Assembly (NCBI RefSeq): GCF_034009455.1
Contig: NZ_CP125380.1
Span: 4,105,501 to 4,169,500, forward strand
DNA length: 64,000 nt
Direction of reading: 5' to 3'
Origin: Pseudomonas sp. P5_109
Lineage (GTDB): Bacteria > Pseudomonadota > Gammaproteobacteria > Pseudomonadales > Pseudomonadaceae
Part shown: positions 11,985 through 19,908 of the stretch, in pieces
Numbering within the stretch: the stretch's first letter is position 1
Layout: each line of letters opens with the position of its first letter
The notes under the pieces: model-generated
Seen by the model: the letters and a program-made list of their open reading frames with translations, nothing else
What the model was told of the DNA's origin: nothing
The model's database searches: none
Program-made: the position numbers and the translations under genes

Positions 11985-13196
11985 TTAGACCTGGTGTCGC
12001 GATGTGAACAAGGCCATCACGGCGGCGAGTACCAGCAAGACAGCGCTTGCGAAAAAGGTCATGCGATAGCCGCTCCCGTCGAACAGCAGCCCACCGAGGG
12101 TAGAACCCAGCGCAATGGATAGCTGAATGACTGCCACCATCAGACCGCCACCGGCTTCAGCGTCCTTGGGCAACGCCCTGGCCAACCACGACCACCACCC
12201 CACAGGTGCCGCCGTCGCGATCAGCCCCCACAGCCCCAGCAATACAAACGCTGCCACGACTCCGTCGCCAAGGACAATCAAGGAAAGTGCAATGGCAGCC
12301 ATCAAGAGTGGAATGCAGACCAGGACGCGGTACATGCCGAGTTTCAGGAAAGTGCCGATCAGGATGGTTCCGACAAAACCCGCCACGCCGATGACCAACA
12401 GGATCATCGACAACGTGGAAACATCTATACCCGTGACGGTCTCCAGGAACGGGCGCAGATAGGTGAACAGTACAAACTGCCCCATGAAAAAAGCGCCCAC
12501 ACTCAACATGCCGAAACTGACCAATGGGCTCTTGAACAGTCGAAAGACATTGCCAGCGCCCGCTTTGCGCGGCGCCGCCTTCATGCTTGGCAGGCTGATC
12601 CATTGCCAGGTCAACGCGATGATCGCGACCGGAATCAGGCAGAAAAAAGCCCCCCGCCAACCGATGACACTCCCCAGATAGCTTCCCAGTGGCGCGGCCA
12701 CTACGGTTGCCAAAGCATTGCCGCCGTTGAAGATTGCCAGGGCCTTGGGCACGCTATGGGACGGTACCAGGCGCATGGCCATTGCCGCCGACATCGACCA
12801 GAACCCGCCGATCACCACGCCGATCAGCGCACGCCCCATCATGTACACCGTATAGTTTGGCGCCAGACCGACCACCAGCCCCGACACGCACATGATCCCG
12901 GTCAGTAGCAGCAACAGCGTCTTGCGGTCCATTGCGCCCGCAAGCCTGGAAATCGAAAGGCTTGTCAGCACCGCGAAGGCGCCGGAAATGGCGATCCCAT
13001 ACCCGGCCAGTCCTTCACTGATTTGCAGATCCAACGCAATCGGCGTGAGCAAACTGACCGGCATGAACTCCGAGGCGATCAGCGCGAATACACACAGCGT
13101 CATCGCAAAGATGCCACTCCAGTAAGCCGGCAGTTCCCCAGTCCCCGGCGTGCCGAGGGCATCACTTACCGGGGTGTCGAATACTTGAGCCGTCAT
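11985..13196 (-). CDS. MFS efflux transporter, DHA1 (AraJ/NepI-like)
   Basis: 403 residues from ATG 13196, preceded on the minus strand by AAGAGGTTTTTGC; the frame extends six codons further to 13214. Twelve predicted membrane helices. ALIASEFMPVSLLTPIALDL is the typical first helix of the AraJ/NepI/YdhP group, which exports sugars, purine nucleosides or drugs. A motif-A-like SRLAGAMDRK follows helix 2. Downstream of a hydrolase remnant and near a divergent LysR gene (13704), which may regulate it. Substrate unknown. Confidence 0.82.
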   Translation of the reverse strand: MTAQVFDTPVSDALGTPGTGELPAYWSGIFAMTLCVFALIASEFMPVSLLTPIALDLQISEGLAGYGIAISGAFAVLTSLSISRLAGAMDRKTLLLLLTGIMCVSGLVVGLAPNYTVYMMGRALIGVVIGGFWSMSAAMAMRLVPSHSVPKALAIFNGGNALATVVAAPLGSYLGSVIGWRGAFFCLIPVAIIALTWQWISLPSMKAAPRKAGAGNVFRLFKSPLVSFGMLSVGAFFMGQFVLFTYLRPFLETVTGIDVSTLSMILLVIGVAGFVGTILIGTFLKLGMYRVLVCIPLLMAAIALSLIVLGDGVVAAFVLLGLWGLIATAAPVGWWSWLARALPKDAEAGGGLMVAVIQLSIALGSTLGGLLFDGSGYRMTFFASAVLLVLAAVMALFTSRHQV

Positions 13197-13241
13197 GCAA
13201 AAACCTCTTATCAAACAGTTGTTGGCTGAAGCACTGGCCTG

Positions 13242-13604
13242 TTAGCCAACCGCCGTCAGGTGCCGGGTAAAAAAGGCGGTGAGCTTGGTCCAGGGAATCA
13301 AGTTCACGCGGTCGTACAGATCCACGTGACCCGCGCCGGGAACCCAGGCCAGTTCCTTGGGTTCGGCGGCGCGTTGGTAGGCGTCCTCGCTGAACGCTCT
13401 GGAGTGCGCCTGATGGCCTGTGATGAACAGCAGCGGACGCGGGGCCTGGCGTTGCTCGACAGTCACTGAGCGCCCCGGACCATGACGGGTGACGGCGCCC
13501 GTGTCGTACATGCTCACGCTGGCCTTTACGAATTCGCGCCGATCAAGCCCAGGAGGGGTCAAGGCTTCTATGGCTTCAGGGAGGGTTACAGGTGTCTCGC
13601 TCAT
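13242..13604 (-). pseudogene. Alpha/beta hydrolase remnant with large internal deletion
   Basis: 120 residues. The C-terminal 55 match the end of YcjY/dienelactone-hydrolase-like enzymes (APRPLLFITG ... RAAEPKELAWVPGAGHVDLYDR, with the catalytic His). The N-terminus has LDRREFVKAS, resembling the twin-arginine leader of exported dienelactone hydrolases, and a MYDTGAVTRHG piece resembles mid-protein sequence. The nucleophile elbow GxSxG and the catalytic Asp region are missing and family length is about 300, so this is a collapsed gene. It lies between a LysR regulator and a pump, probably once a LysR-hydrolase-pump unit. Confidence 0.65.
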
Positions 13605-13703
13605 CGTCAGCGCTCCGTTCCGGATAGATGACAGAGCTTGACGGATTCGAGATACCCTGATTAGTGGGTGTAATCTTCATGTGGTTTTGAGAAAAATTCA
13701 GCA

Positions 13704-14597
13704 ATGGCCCATACCAAAGTCAACGATCTCCAGGCTTTTCTGGCAGTGGCGCGCGATCAAAGCTTTACCAAGGCCGCCGCCAAACTGGGGGTTACGCCTT
13801 CTGCGCTAAGTCATACGATCCGGGCACTTGAACAAAGACTGGGGATACGTCTGCTGGCCCGCACGACACGCAATGTGTCGCCGACAGAGGCGGGAGAAAG
13901 ATTGATGCGCTCGATCGCCCCGCTTTTTGATCAGATCGCTGTTGAGCTTGAAGCCTTGAGCGAATTACGGGACAAGCCCAGTGGCACGATTCGTATTTCC
14001 TGTACTGACGATCAGATTGAGTTGTGCATTCGGCCGATGCTTGCAGGCTTCCTGAAGAGTTACCCGGATATCACACTGGAGTTCTACGTCGACTATGGAT
14101 TCACCAACGTGGTCGAGGAGCGCTTTGATGCCGGCATTCGCATGGGCGAATCGATCAGCAAGGACATGATCGCCGTTCGCATAGGGCCGGATTGGCGGTT
14201 GGCGGTGGTGGGATCTCCAGCATATTTCGAACGCAATCCGGCACCCGCGACGCCCCATGAGTTGACCGCCCATGACTGCGTGAATATCCGACACAGGCCA
14301 TCAGGGGCGATCTACGCCTGGGAGTTTGAGCGAGATGGCCAGGCGTTTACGGTCAAGGCAGAGGGGCAACTCGTTTTCAACAGCATCATGCATGTTCTCA
14401 ATGCCGCCGTTGATGGCGTTGGCCTGGCCTATGTACCAGAGGAATTGGTCGCACCGTATCTGGCCGACGGCCGACTCAAAGAAGTCCTGGCCGACTGGTG
14501 TCCTGTGTTTCAGGGTTACCATTTGTATTACCCCAACAGACGCCAGGCGTCGCCCGCCTTTTCTGCATTGGTGGAGGCGCTGAAATATAGAAGCTGA
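13704..14597 (+). CDS. LysR-family transcriptional regulator
   Basis: 297 residues from ATG 13704. Helix-turn-helix in residues about 5-60 (FLAVARDQSFTKAAAKLGVTPSALSHTIRALE), then a substrate-binding domain of the DsdA/AcrR-repressor-like CrgA type (SGTIRISC, PDITLEFYVDYGFTNVVEERFDAGIRMG). Divergent from the hydrolase remnant, with the MFS efflux gene beyond it, so it probably controlled that unit. A 12-bp stem-loop follows at 14636-14670. Confidence 0.88.
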   Translation: MAHTKVNDLQAFLAVARDQSFTKAAAKLGVTPSALSHTIRALEQRLGIRLLARTTRNVSPTEAGERLMRSIAPLFDQIAVELEALSELRDKPSGTIRISCTDDQIELCIRPMLAGFLKSYPDITLEFYVDYGFTNVVEERFDAGIRMGESISKDMIAVRIGPDWRLAVVGSPAYFERNPAPATPHELTAHDCVNIRHRPSGAIYAWEFERDGQAFTVKAEGQLVFNSIMHVLNAAVDGVGLAYVPEELVAPYLADGRLKEVLADWCPVFQGYHLYYPNRRQASPAFSALVEALKYRS

Positions 14598-14635
14598 GCG
14601 CTCTATAGTCGACTCGCTGCAACGTCTGCCATGGA

Positions 14636-14670
14636 TCGATTGCCCCCCTTCGTAACCTGGGGGCAATCGA
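14636..14670. terminator. Perfect 12-bp stem-loop after the LysR gene
   Basis: TCGATTGCCCCC (14636-14647) and GGGGGCAATCGA (14659-14670) form a perfect GC-rich stem with an 11-base loop. It lies about 40 bases after the LysR stop and before the DCC gene. There is no clear U-tract, so termination efficiency is uncertain. Confidence 0.5.
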
Positions 14671-14741
14671 CCAAATGCAGACTAACAACGCTGGCACGCG
14701 GTTATGATCCGGAACAACCAGGCGCCCTTGGACCCACGTTT

Positions 14742-15194
14742 ATGCCAGCCTCGCAAATCCGCCCCACACCCGCGCCACTGCTCGAACCCGGAGAGACGGT
14801 GGTCTTGTTCGACGGTGTCTGCAAGCTGTGCAATGGCTGGGTGCGGTTCGTGATTCGCCATGACCGCCAGCGGCGTCTGCGCCTGGCGGCGGTTCAGTCA
14901 CCCGAGGGGCAGGCTCTGCTCGCATGGGCGGGTTTGCCCTTGGATCAATTCGACACCATGGCGGTGATCCGCGACCGACACTTCTGGGAGCGTTCGGATG
15001 CCTATTTCGAAGTCTTTGCCCAATTGCCCGCACGTTGGCGCCCCGTGAACCTGTTGCGCATCTTCCCTCGCAAATTTCTGGATTGGGCCTACGACCGCAT
15101 TGCGCTAAACCGTTATCGGCTCTTTGGGAAATACGACACCTGCCTGTTGCCGCAGCCTGATCATGAACAGCGCTTTTTGAAAGCGCCCCCATGA
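14742..15194 (+). CDS. DCC-family thiol-disulfide oxidoreductase-like protein
   Basis: 150 residues from ATG 14742; the frame runs back to 14631 through the stem-loop, so that start is rejected. The family signature is visible near residues 22-40: VVLFDGVCKLCNGWVRFVIRHD, with the conserved D-G-x-C-x-x-C redox motif. The C-terminus carries the usual RRFLDWAYDRIALNRYRLFG-like segment. Function in thiol redox chemistry is predicted from the family (YuxK-like). No linked pathway. Confidence 0.82.
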   Translation: MPASQIRPTPAPLLEPGETVVLFDGVCKLCNGWVRFVIRHDRQRRLRLAAVQSPEGQALLAWAGLPLDQFDTMAVIRDRHFWERSDAYFEVFAQLPARWRPVNLLRIFPRKFLDWAYDRIALNRYRLFGKYDTCLLPQPDHEQRFLKAPP

Positions 15195-15307
15195 ACGCCT
15201 TCAGGTGACGTGACGAGCTGGATCAATACTCGGGTTGAAGCTATACCGAAAAGGTCCGGAGTGGGGATCGACCACACGCTCGATTAGCGACTGGGGAGAA
15301 CTTCGCG

Positions 15308-16180
15308 GTGTCGAATCAGCTGGTCATACGCAACATGACCCGTCCCGAGCTGGACGAGCTCGTCGAGTGGGCTGCCCATGAAGGTTGGAATCCAGGCGTT
15401 CACGATGCCGAGCTGTTCTGGGCGACGGACCCTGCCGCCTTCATCGCGGCGACCCGGGGCGGCGAATTGATCGGCGGCGGTGCCATCACCTCCTACAATG
15501 GCGAATTCGGTTTCATGGGTTTTTTCATTGTCCGGCCGCAATATCGCGGTCAAGGCCTGGGCAATACCCTCTGGCATGCACGCCGCGAGCGCCTCCTCGC
15601 CCGCCTGCACCCAAGCGCGAGCATCGGCATGGACGGCGTCTTCGCGATGCAGGACTACTACGCCAAGGGTGGTTTCGTCTTCTCCCATCGCAACATGCGT
15701 TTTCGTGCCAATCTCACCGCCCGCCCGATGACCTCGCAGGCAGGCGACGAGGACATCGTCCCGTTGGCCGCCTTCCCGTTCGATCAGGTTGTCGAATACG
15801 ACCGCACCTGTTTTCCCGCCGCGCGCGCAAGCTTCCTGAGCGGCTGGATAACCCAGGCCGATGCCCTCGCCGTGGGTTGCCGTCGCGAGGGCAGGCTAGG
15901 CGGCTATGGCGTAGCAAGGCGCTGCCGGGAAGGCTACAAGATCGGCCCCTTGTTCGCCGATGACGCCCTGGCAGCCAATGCCCTCTACGCACGCCTGGCG
16001 GAATTTGCCCAGGGTGGCCCGCTGTTTCTCGATGCCCCGGAGAATAATCCCGCCGCGATGGCGCTCGTGCAGCAACAGGGCATGATCGAGGTTTTCGGTT
16101 GCGCACGCATGTACCTCGGCCCTCCTCCGGCGATCGCGCACGAACGTGTGTTCGGCGTCACGACCTTCGAGCTGGGCTGA
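15308..16180 (+). CDS. GNAT acetyltransferase with second C-terminal acetyltransferase-like domain
   Basis: 290 residues from GTG 15308, preceded by GGGGAGAACTTCGCG; ATG 15335 is an alternative. GNAT acetyl-CoA site in residues 70-95 (FMGFFIVRPQYRGQGLGNTLW). The C-terminal 130 residues resemble the extra domain found in YitH-like two-domain GNATs. The substrate is unknown. Its stop overlaps the start of the PuuE-like gene (TGATG), so the two are translated together; a joint role in N-acyl/amide chemistry is possible but unproven. Confidence 0.8.
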   Translation: MSNQLVIRNMTRPELDELVEWAAHEGWNPGVHDAELFWATDPAAFIAATRGGELIGGGAITSYNGEFGFMGFFIVRPQYRGQGLGNTLWHARRERLLARLHPSASIGMDGVFAMQDYYAKGGFVFSHRNMRFRANLTARPMTSQAGDEDIVPLAAFPFDQVVEYDRTCFPAARASFLSGWITQADALAVGCRREGRLGGYGVARRCREGYKIGPLFADDALAANALYARLAEFAQGGPLFLDAPENNPAAMALVQQQGMIEVFGCARMYLGPPPAIAHERVFGVTTFELG

Positions 16181-17073
16181 TGGCCGCTCGCGACCTGACC
16201 GGTTATGGCGGCTGCCCGCCCCACCCGCAATGGCCCGGTGAGGCGCGCATCGCGGTGCAGTTCGTACTCAACATCGAAGAAGGCGCGGAGTCATGCATCC
16301 TCAATGGCGATGCGCAGTCGGAGGCCTGGCTGCACGAGTTACCGGGGCGCCCGCCGCGTGTGGGGGAAGCGGACCTGAGCGTCGAGGGCATGTACGAATA
16401 CGGAGCGCGCGCAGGTGTGTGGCGCATTCTGCAACTGTTCAGCGCCCGCGGCCTGCCGCTGACCGCTTTTGCCGTCGGCCGTGCCCTGGAACTCACCCCG
16501 GCGATTGGCCATGCGCTCTGCAATGCCGGTCATGAGATTGCCGGGCATGGCTACCGTTGGCTGGACTATCGCGACATGCCTGAAGACCAGGAGCGGCAGC
16601 ATATTCGCCTGACCCTCGACGTGATCGAGCAGACCTGCGGTAAACGCCCCGTAGGTTGGTACACCGGAAGGGTCAGCCAGAACACCCGCCGCCTGTTGCG
16701 TGAAGAAGGCGGGTTTCTCTATAGCTCGAACGCCTACAACGATGACCTGCCCTATTGGCTCCCAGGCGCGCCCGCCCACCTGGTCATCCCTTACACATTG
16801 GTCAACAACGACGCCCGCTATCTGCTGCCCAATGGTTTCGCCTGCGGTGAAGATTTCTTCCGGCTGCTCAAGGATGCTTTCGACCTGCTGTGGCAGGAAG
16901 GTGCGCATCACCCGAAGATGATGAGCATCGGCCTGCATGGGCGGATCAGTGGCCATCCTGGACGTGCAATGGCGCTGGCGCGCTTTCTCGATTACGTGCA
17001 AGGCCACGACGCGGTGTGGATCTGCCGGCGCGAAGAGATTGCCCGGCACTGGATAGCCCGATTCCCCGCCTGA
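16180..17073 (+). CDS. Polysaccharide-deacetylase-fold hydrolase, PuuE allantoinase-like
   Basis: 297 residues from ATG 16180, overlapping the GNAT stop by one base. NodB-type barrel with hallmarks of cofactor-independent allantoinase PuuE: MYEYGARAGVWRILQLF and LPLTAFAVGRALE (about residues 67-105), HEIAGHGYRWLDY, GWYTGRVSQNT and NAYNDDLPYW. PuuE opens allantoin to allantoate in purine breakdown, but no other ureide gene (uraH, alc, hiu) is nearby, so the substrate may be another cyclic amide or N-acyl compound. Confidence 0.72.
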   Translation: MAARDLTGYGGCPPHPQWPGEARIAVQFVLNIEEGAESCILNGDAQSEAWLHELPGRPPRVGEADLSVEGMYEYGARAGVWRILQLFSARGLPLTAFAVGRALELTPAIGHALCNAGHEIAGHGYRWLDYRDMPEDQERQHIRLTLDVIEQTCGKRPVGWYTGRVSQNTRRLLREEGGFLYSSNAYNDDLPYWLPGAPAHLVIPYTLVNNDARYLLPNGFACGEDFFRLLKDAFDLLWQEGAHHPKMMSIGLHGRISGHPGRAMALARFLDYVQGHDAVWICRREEIARHWIARFPA

Positions 17074-17240
17074 GAGTCTTTCCCGACAACTACAAAAAGC
17101 GGAGAACGCTCCCAGTGTTCGGCGAATATTTCACACTTGATATCAGATGAGTGGTGCCCCGATAAACAGCGCGCAACCGCTGATGGGACTAACTTTGTAT
17201 ATCCGCATTCCTCCTCTTGCACACTGTAGTGGTGACTCCT

Positions 17241-18050
17241 ATGGAAAAGATCGCCCGGATATTGATCGAGTCCTCTATGACCCGCATCACCGGGGCGGGA
17301 CTTGCATTGTTGATTGGTCTTGGCGCGCCGGCAGGAGTATTAGCCGATGAGGCCTATGCCAAGAGTTTGCTCAAGAACATGTCCGACTATATGTCAGCGC
17401 AAAAAAGCATATCGTTCAACTACGACACCATTCTTGAAGTCGTCACTAAAGATCAGCAACGGCTCTCACTGGCGGGTTCCGGCACTGTCGCTATCAACCG
17501 ACCCGACAAGTTGCGCAGTACGCGTTCCAGCGGTTTTACAGATATCGAGATGTTATTCGATGGCAAGACGCTGACCTTGTTGGGAAAAGGCAAGAATATT
17601 TACTCGCAGGTCGAAGTACCGGGCACGCTTGATCATCTCCTCGATGTGCTGAGGGATAAATACAACAGGCCACTTCCCGGCGCGGACCTGTTCATGTCCA
17701 ATCCTGAAGAACAACTGATGGCCGGCGTGAACAACATCAAGGATCTGGGCAGTGGCGTTATCGGTGGCGTGGAATGCGATCACCTGGCCTTCAGGAAGAA
17801 AGAGGTGGATTGGCAGATCTGGATTGCCCAGGGCGACCGGCCCTATCCCTGCCGATACTCCATCACGTCCAAACAGATTGCCGGAGGCCCGCAGTACAGC
17901 ATCCAGCTAAGCGACTGGAAAAGCGGCGATACCGTTGCAGCTGATGACTTTGCTTTTAAAAACCCGACGGACGCGAAAAAAATCGAACTCAAGGACCTGC
18001 CCAACGCCGAGGACTTGCCGAGCAATTTTGTGCGAGGAAAAACCAAATGA
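17241..18050 (+). CDS. Exported DUF2092 protein
   Basis: 269 residues from ATG 17241; ATG 17277 would give a cleaner signal peptide (MTRITGAGLALLIGLGAPAGVLA, cleaved before DEA). The mature part is the DUF2092 fold, related to the lipoprotein carrier/LolA-like half-barrel, with repeated strands such as KSISFNYDTILEVV, LRSTRSSGFTDIEMLFDGKTLTLLGK and DWQIWIAQGDRPYPCRYSIT. Probably periplasmic; function unknown. Its stop overlaps the start of the next small gene (ATGA). Confidence 0.75.
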   Translation: MEKIARILIESSMTRITGAGLALLIGLGAPAGVLADEAYAKSLLKNMSDYMSAQKSISFNYDTILEVVTKDQQRLSLAGSGTVAINRPDKLRSTRSSGFTDIEMLFDGKTLTLLGKGKNIYSQVEVPGTLDHLLDVLRDKYNRPLPGADLFMSNPEEQLMAGVNNIKDLGSGVIGGVECDHLAFRKKEVDWQIWIAQGDRPYPCRYSITSKQIAGGPQYSIQLSDWKSGDTVAADDFAFKNPTDAKKIELKDLPNAEDLPSNFVRGKTK

Positions 18051-18238
18051 ACCTCTTGATGAAGTCGGCTGGCCTGCTCCTGGGGGGATTCGTCGTGATG
18101 TGCGCGCTTGAACTGGGAGAGACTTTGTCGATCCCCGGTGTCCACAGTTTCATTCCTCAAGCCGAGGCTGTGGTCGGGCGCCCTCTTACCCCCGTAAGCG
18201 TTGCCGGCGTGGCGAGGCGCACTGCACGACGCAATTAA
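18047..18238 (+). CDS. Small exported or membrane-anchored protein coupled to DUF2092
   Basis: 63 residues. ATG 18047 overlaps the DUF2092 stop by four bases. A hydrophobic N-terminus (LLMKSAGLLLGGFVVMCALE) suggests a signal peptide or anchor. The C-terminus GRPLTPVSVAGVARRTARRN is strongly basic. I do not recognise a function; tight coupling suggests it assists or partners the DUF2092 protein. Confidence 0.65.
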   Translation: MNLLMKSAGLLLGGFVVMCALELGETLSIPGVHSFIPQAEAVVGRPLTPVSVAGVARRTARRN

Positions 18239-18812
18239 CTGTCCGGAAGGTGCTTTTTTCGAGGGAAAAATGGGCGTTCCTTGACCTTGTTTTTACCCCG
18301 GCCAGGGCTTTTTTGATGGTTGAATGGCTTATAACCTCCGATTTTTCCCATGGAATATGCAAAAAAACACGAAAAAATCGGCATGGCGTTAATCTGTCTC
18401 CCGACCCGCCGAAAGCCAGTAAGGGTGGTGGCTGCGCCTTTCAGTGATAGCAATATGCGATCAACCACGGCACTGCCGTTGGTCAGCAAAACTGATCAAA
18501 AAATGAACGGATTCGTTTTTTATCGTTCAGAATACGCAACAGGTGACACGGGCTGCGAGCCTCACCTGACCCCCAGAAGCGGAAGTTAAACCTCATGTAT
18601 GCACCAAGTGCGAATGAGGTTTTTTGTTACCTGAAATGGAACTGGTCGAATGATTAAAAGTTCATTCGAGAAACTCGCTTTTTTCTTCGCAGCGTAATGC
18701 CGCAAGATTAAATAATAGAAATTGCTGGATCCTGACTGCGGTCAGCAACGGAAAAATCCAATTAAGCCGTGCTGAAGTCATGTTGATCCACTATTAGTAC
18801 AAAGAGGTAGTC
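18239..18812. other. AT-rich intergenic region with a terminator, possible small RNA
   Basis: About 570 bases of low GC relative to the window, without a credible gene. It holds two inverted repeats: TGAACG/CGTTCA near 18503-18530 and AGGTGA/TCACCT at 18541-18567. A rho-independent terminator follows at 18589-18625. This pattern is compatible with a small RNA of about 100-130 bases ending at 18625, but no promoter was confirmed. Confidence 0.4.
18589..18625 (+). terminator. Rho-independent terminator
   Basis: AACCTCAT (18589-18596) pairs with ATGAGGTT (18614-18621), followed by a run of T to 18625. It is 350 bases beyond the last gene stop and before the next gene start, so it probably ends an unannotated short transcript. 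Confidence 0.6.
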
Positions 18813-19466
18813 ATGGAGCTTGGTATACTGTCTGCGCCAGCCGCGGAATATGTGCGCTTGGGCGTTGTATATTTCCATCTTATCGCCTGCTGTGTGGCAA
18901 TCGGGCTGGTCTTGACCAGTGATATTGCAATGGTCAAGCAACTCCTGAAGGGAGATGTGTCGGGTCACCAGGATGACGCGCACATGGAAAGCCTTCAAAA
19001 AACCGTATCGCTTGCACTTGTAGCGCTCTGGATTACCGGCATTGGTATTATCGGCATCGATTATGCTGGCAAAGGGATGGAGTATTTCCTCAATCCAAAG
19101 TTACAAGCCAAGATCGGCATCGTTGTACTGCTGACTTTTAATGGCTTCCTGTTGCATAGCGCTGTATTGCCGGCACTGAAAAAGGCCGGTTCGATACTCA
19201 AACTTTCCTTCAACTTGCGCATGCTCGCGCTGTTCTCCGGCGCCCTCTCTGGTGTGTCGTGGTTCTATGCCGCGATGCTCGGTGTTGGTCGCCCATTGGC
19301 CTGGAAGTACTCGCTGGTCGAGTTGCTGGCCGCCTATCCAGTGCTCATCGTCGGTGGATTTGGCGCGATGGTACTGCTCACCGCCTGGGCAAAAAACAAA
19401 GACGCTGAAGGCCGTATGGAGCAACGCACCTGGGACAGCAGAAACGCTGCCCTGGCTGGATGGTAA
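18813..19466 (+). CDS. Inner-membrane protein of unknown function
   Basis: 217 residues from ATG 18813, preceded by AAAGAGGTAG. About six hydrophobic segments (for example VVYFHLIACCVAIGLVL, TVSLALVALWITGIGIIGI, IGIVVLLTFNGFLLHSAVL, AYPVLIVGGFGAMVLLTAW). His22 in helix 1 and His144 are candidate ligands but no cofactor motif is certain. I do not recognise the family. A small exported-protein gene follows 81 bases downstream. Confidence 0.7.
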   Translation: MELGILSAPAAEYVRLGVVYFHLIACCVAIGLVLTSDIAMVKQLLKGDVSGHQDDAHMESLQKTVSLALVALWITGIGIIGIDYAGKGMEYFLNPKLQAKIGIVVLLTFNGFLLHSAVLPALKKAGSILKLSFNLRMLALFSGALSGVSWFYAAMLGVGRPLAWKYSLVELLAAYPVLIVGGFGAMVLLTAWAKNKDAEGRMEQRTWDSRNAALAGW

Positions 19467-19547
19467 CGCTAAGCCCGTTCAGCTTTAGCCCACGAATTCG
19501 CTGTTAATTGTTTACTAAATCTCACTTTTTCCCTTGAGGATAATCAA

Positions 19548-19754
19548 ATGAAATCCATGAAAGCTCTCTTCGTAATCGCCGCTCTGACCGCTTCTTCCCT
19601 GGCCATGGCCACGGGTGGTGGTGACAAGAATTTCAATCGCATGGAGGCGTCCCGCAAAGTCTCGATGGAAGCCTTCCAGGTTGCGCAGAAACAGAAGGCT
19701 GAAGCCGCTGTCGCTCAAAGCAAGGCCAAGGCGAGCAATCGCACCAACGGCTAA
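19548..19754 (+). CDS. Small exported protein
   Basis: 68 residues from ATG 19548 with TTGAGGATAATCAA upstream. A clear signal peptide (MKSMKALFVIAALTASSLAMA) leaves about 47 mature residues rich in Lys, Ala and Gln (MEAFQVAQKQKAEAAVAQSK), probably helical. It has the general look of small exported Pseudomonas proteins of the PtrA N-terminal type; function unknown. A strong terminator follows. Confidence 0.72.
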   Translation: MKSMKALFVIAALTASSLAMATGGGDKNFNRMEASRKVSMEAFQVAQKQKAEAAVAQSKAKASNRTNG

Positions 19755-19809
19755 TCGATGTAGCGCGTCCCGGTCGATGTTTCGGACCGCGTAACACGAT
19801 GGCAAAAAG

Positions 19810-19844
19810 AAGTCGCAAACCCTGCAGGGTTTGCGACTTTTTTT
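19810..19844 (+). terminator. Strong rho-independent terminator
   Basis: AAGTCGCAAACCCTG and CAGGGTTTGCGACTT form a perfect 15-bp palindromic stem (19810-19839), followed by a T-run. It ends the transcript of the small exported protein; the A-run on its other side means it may also act for the convergent gene at 19909. Confidence 0.9.
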
Positions 19845-19908
19845 ATACGTCCTTGAAACTGCCAGGACGTTTTCTACGGGTATGCCTGCCGTTGCGTAGC
19901 GTGCAGGC

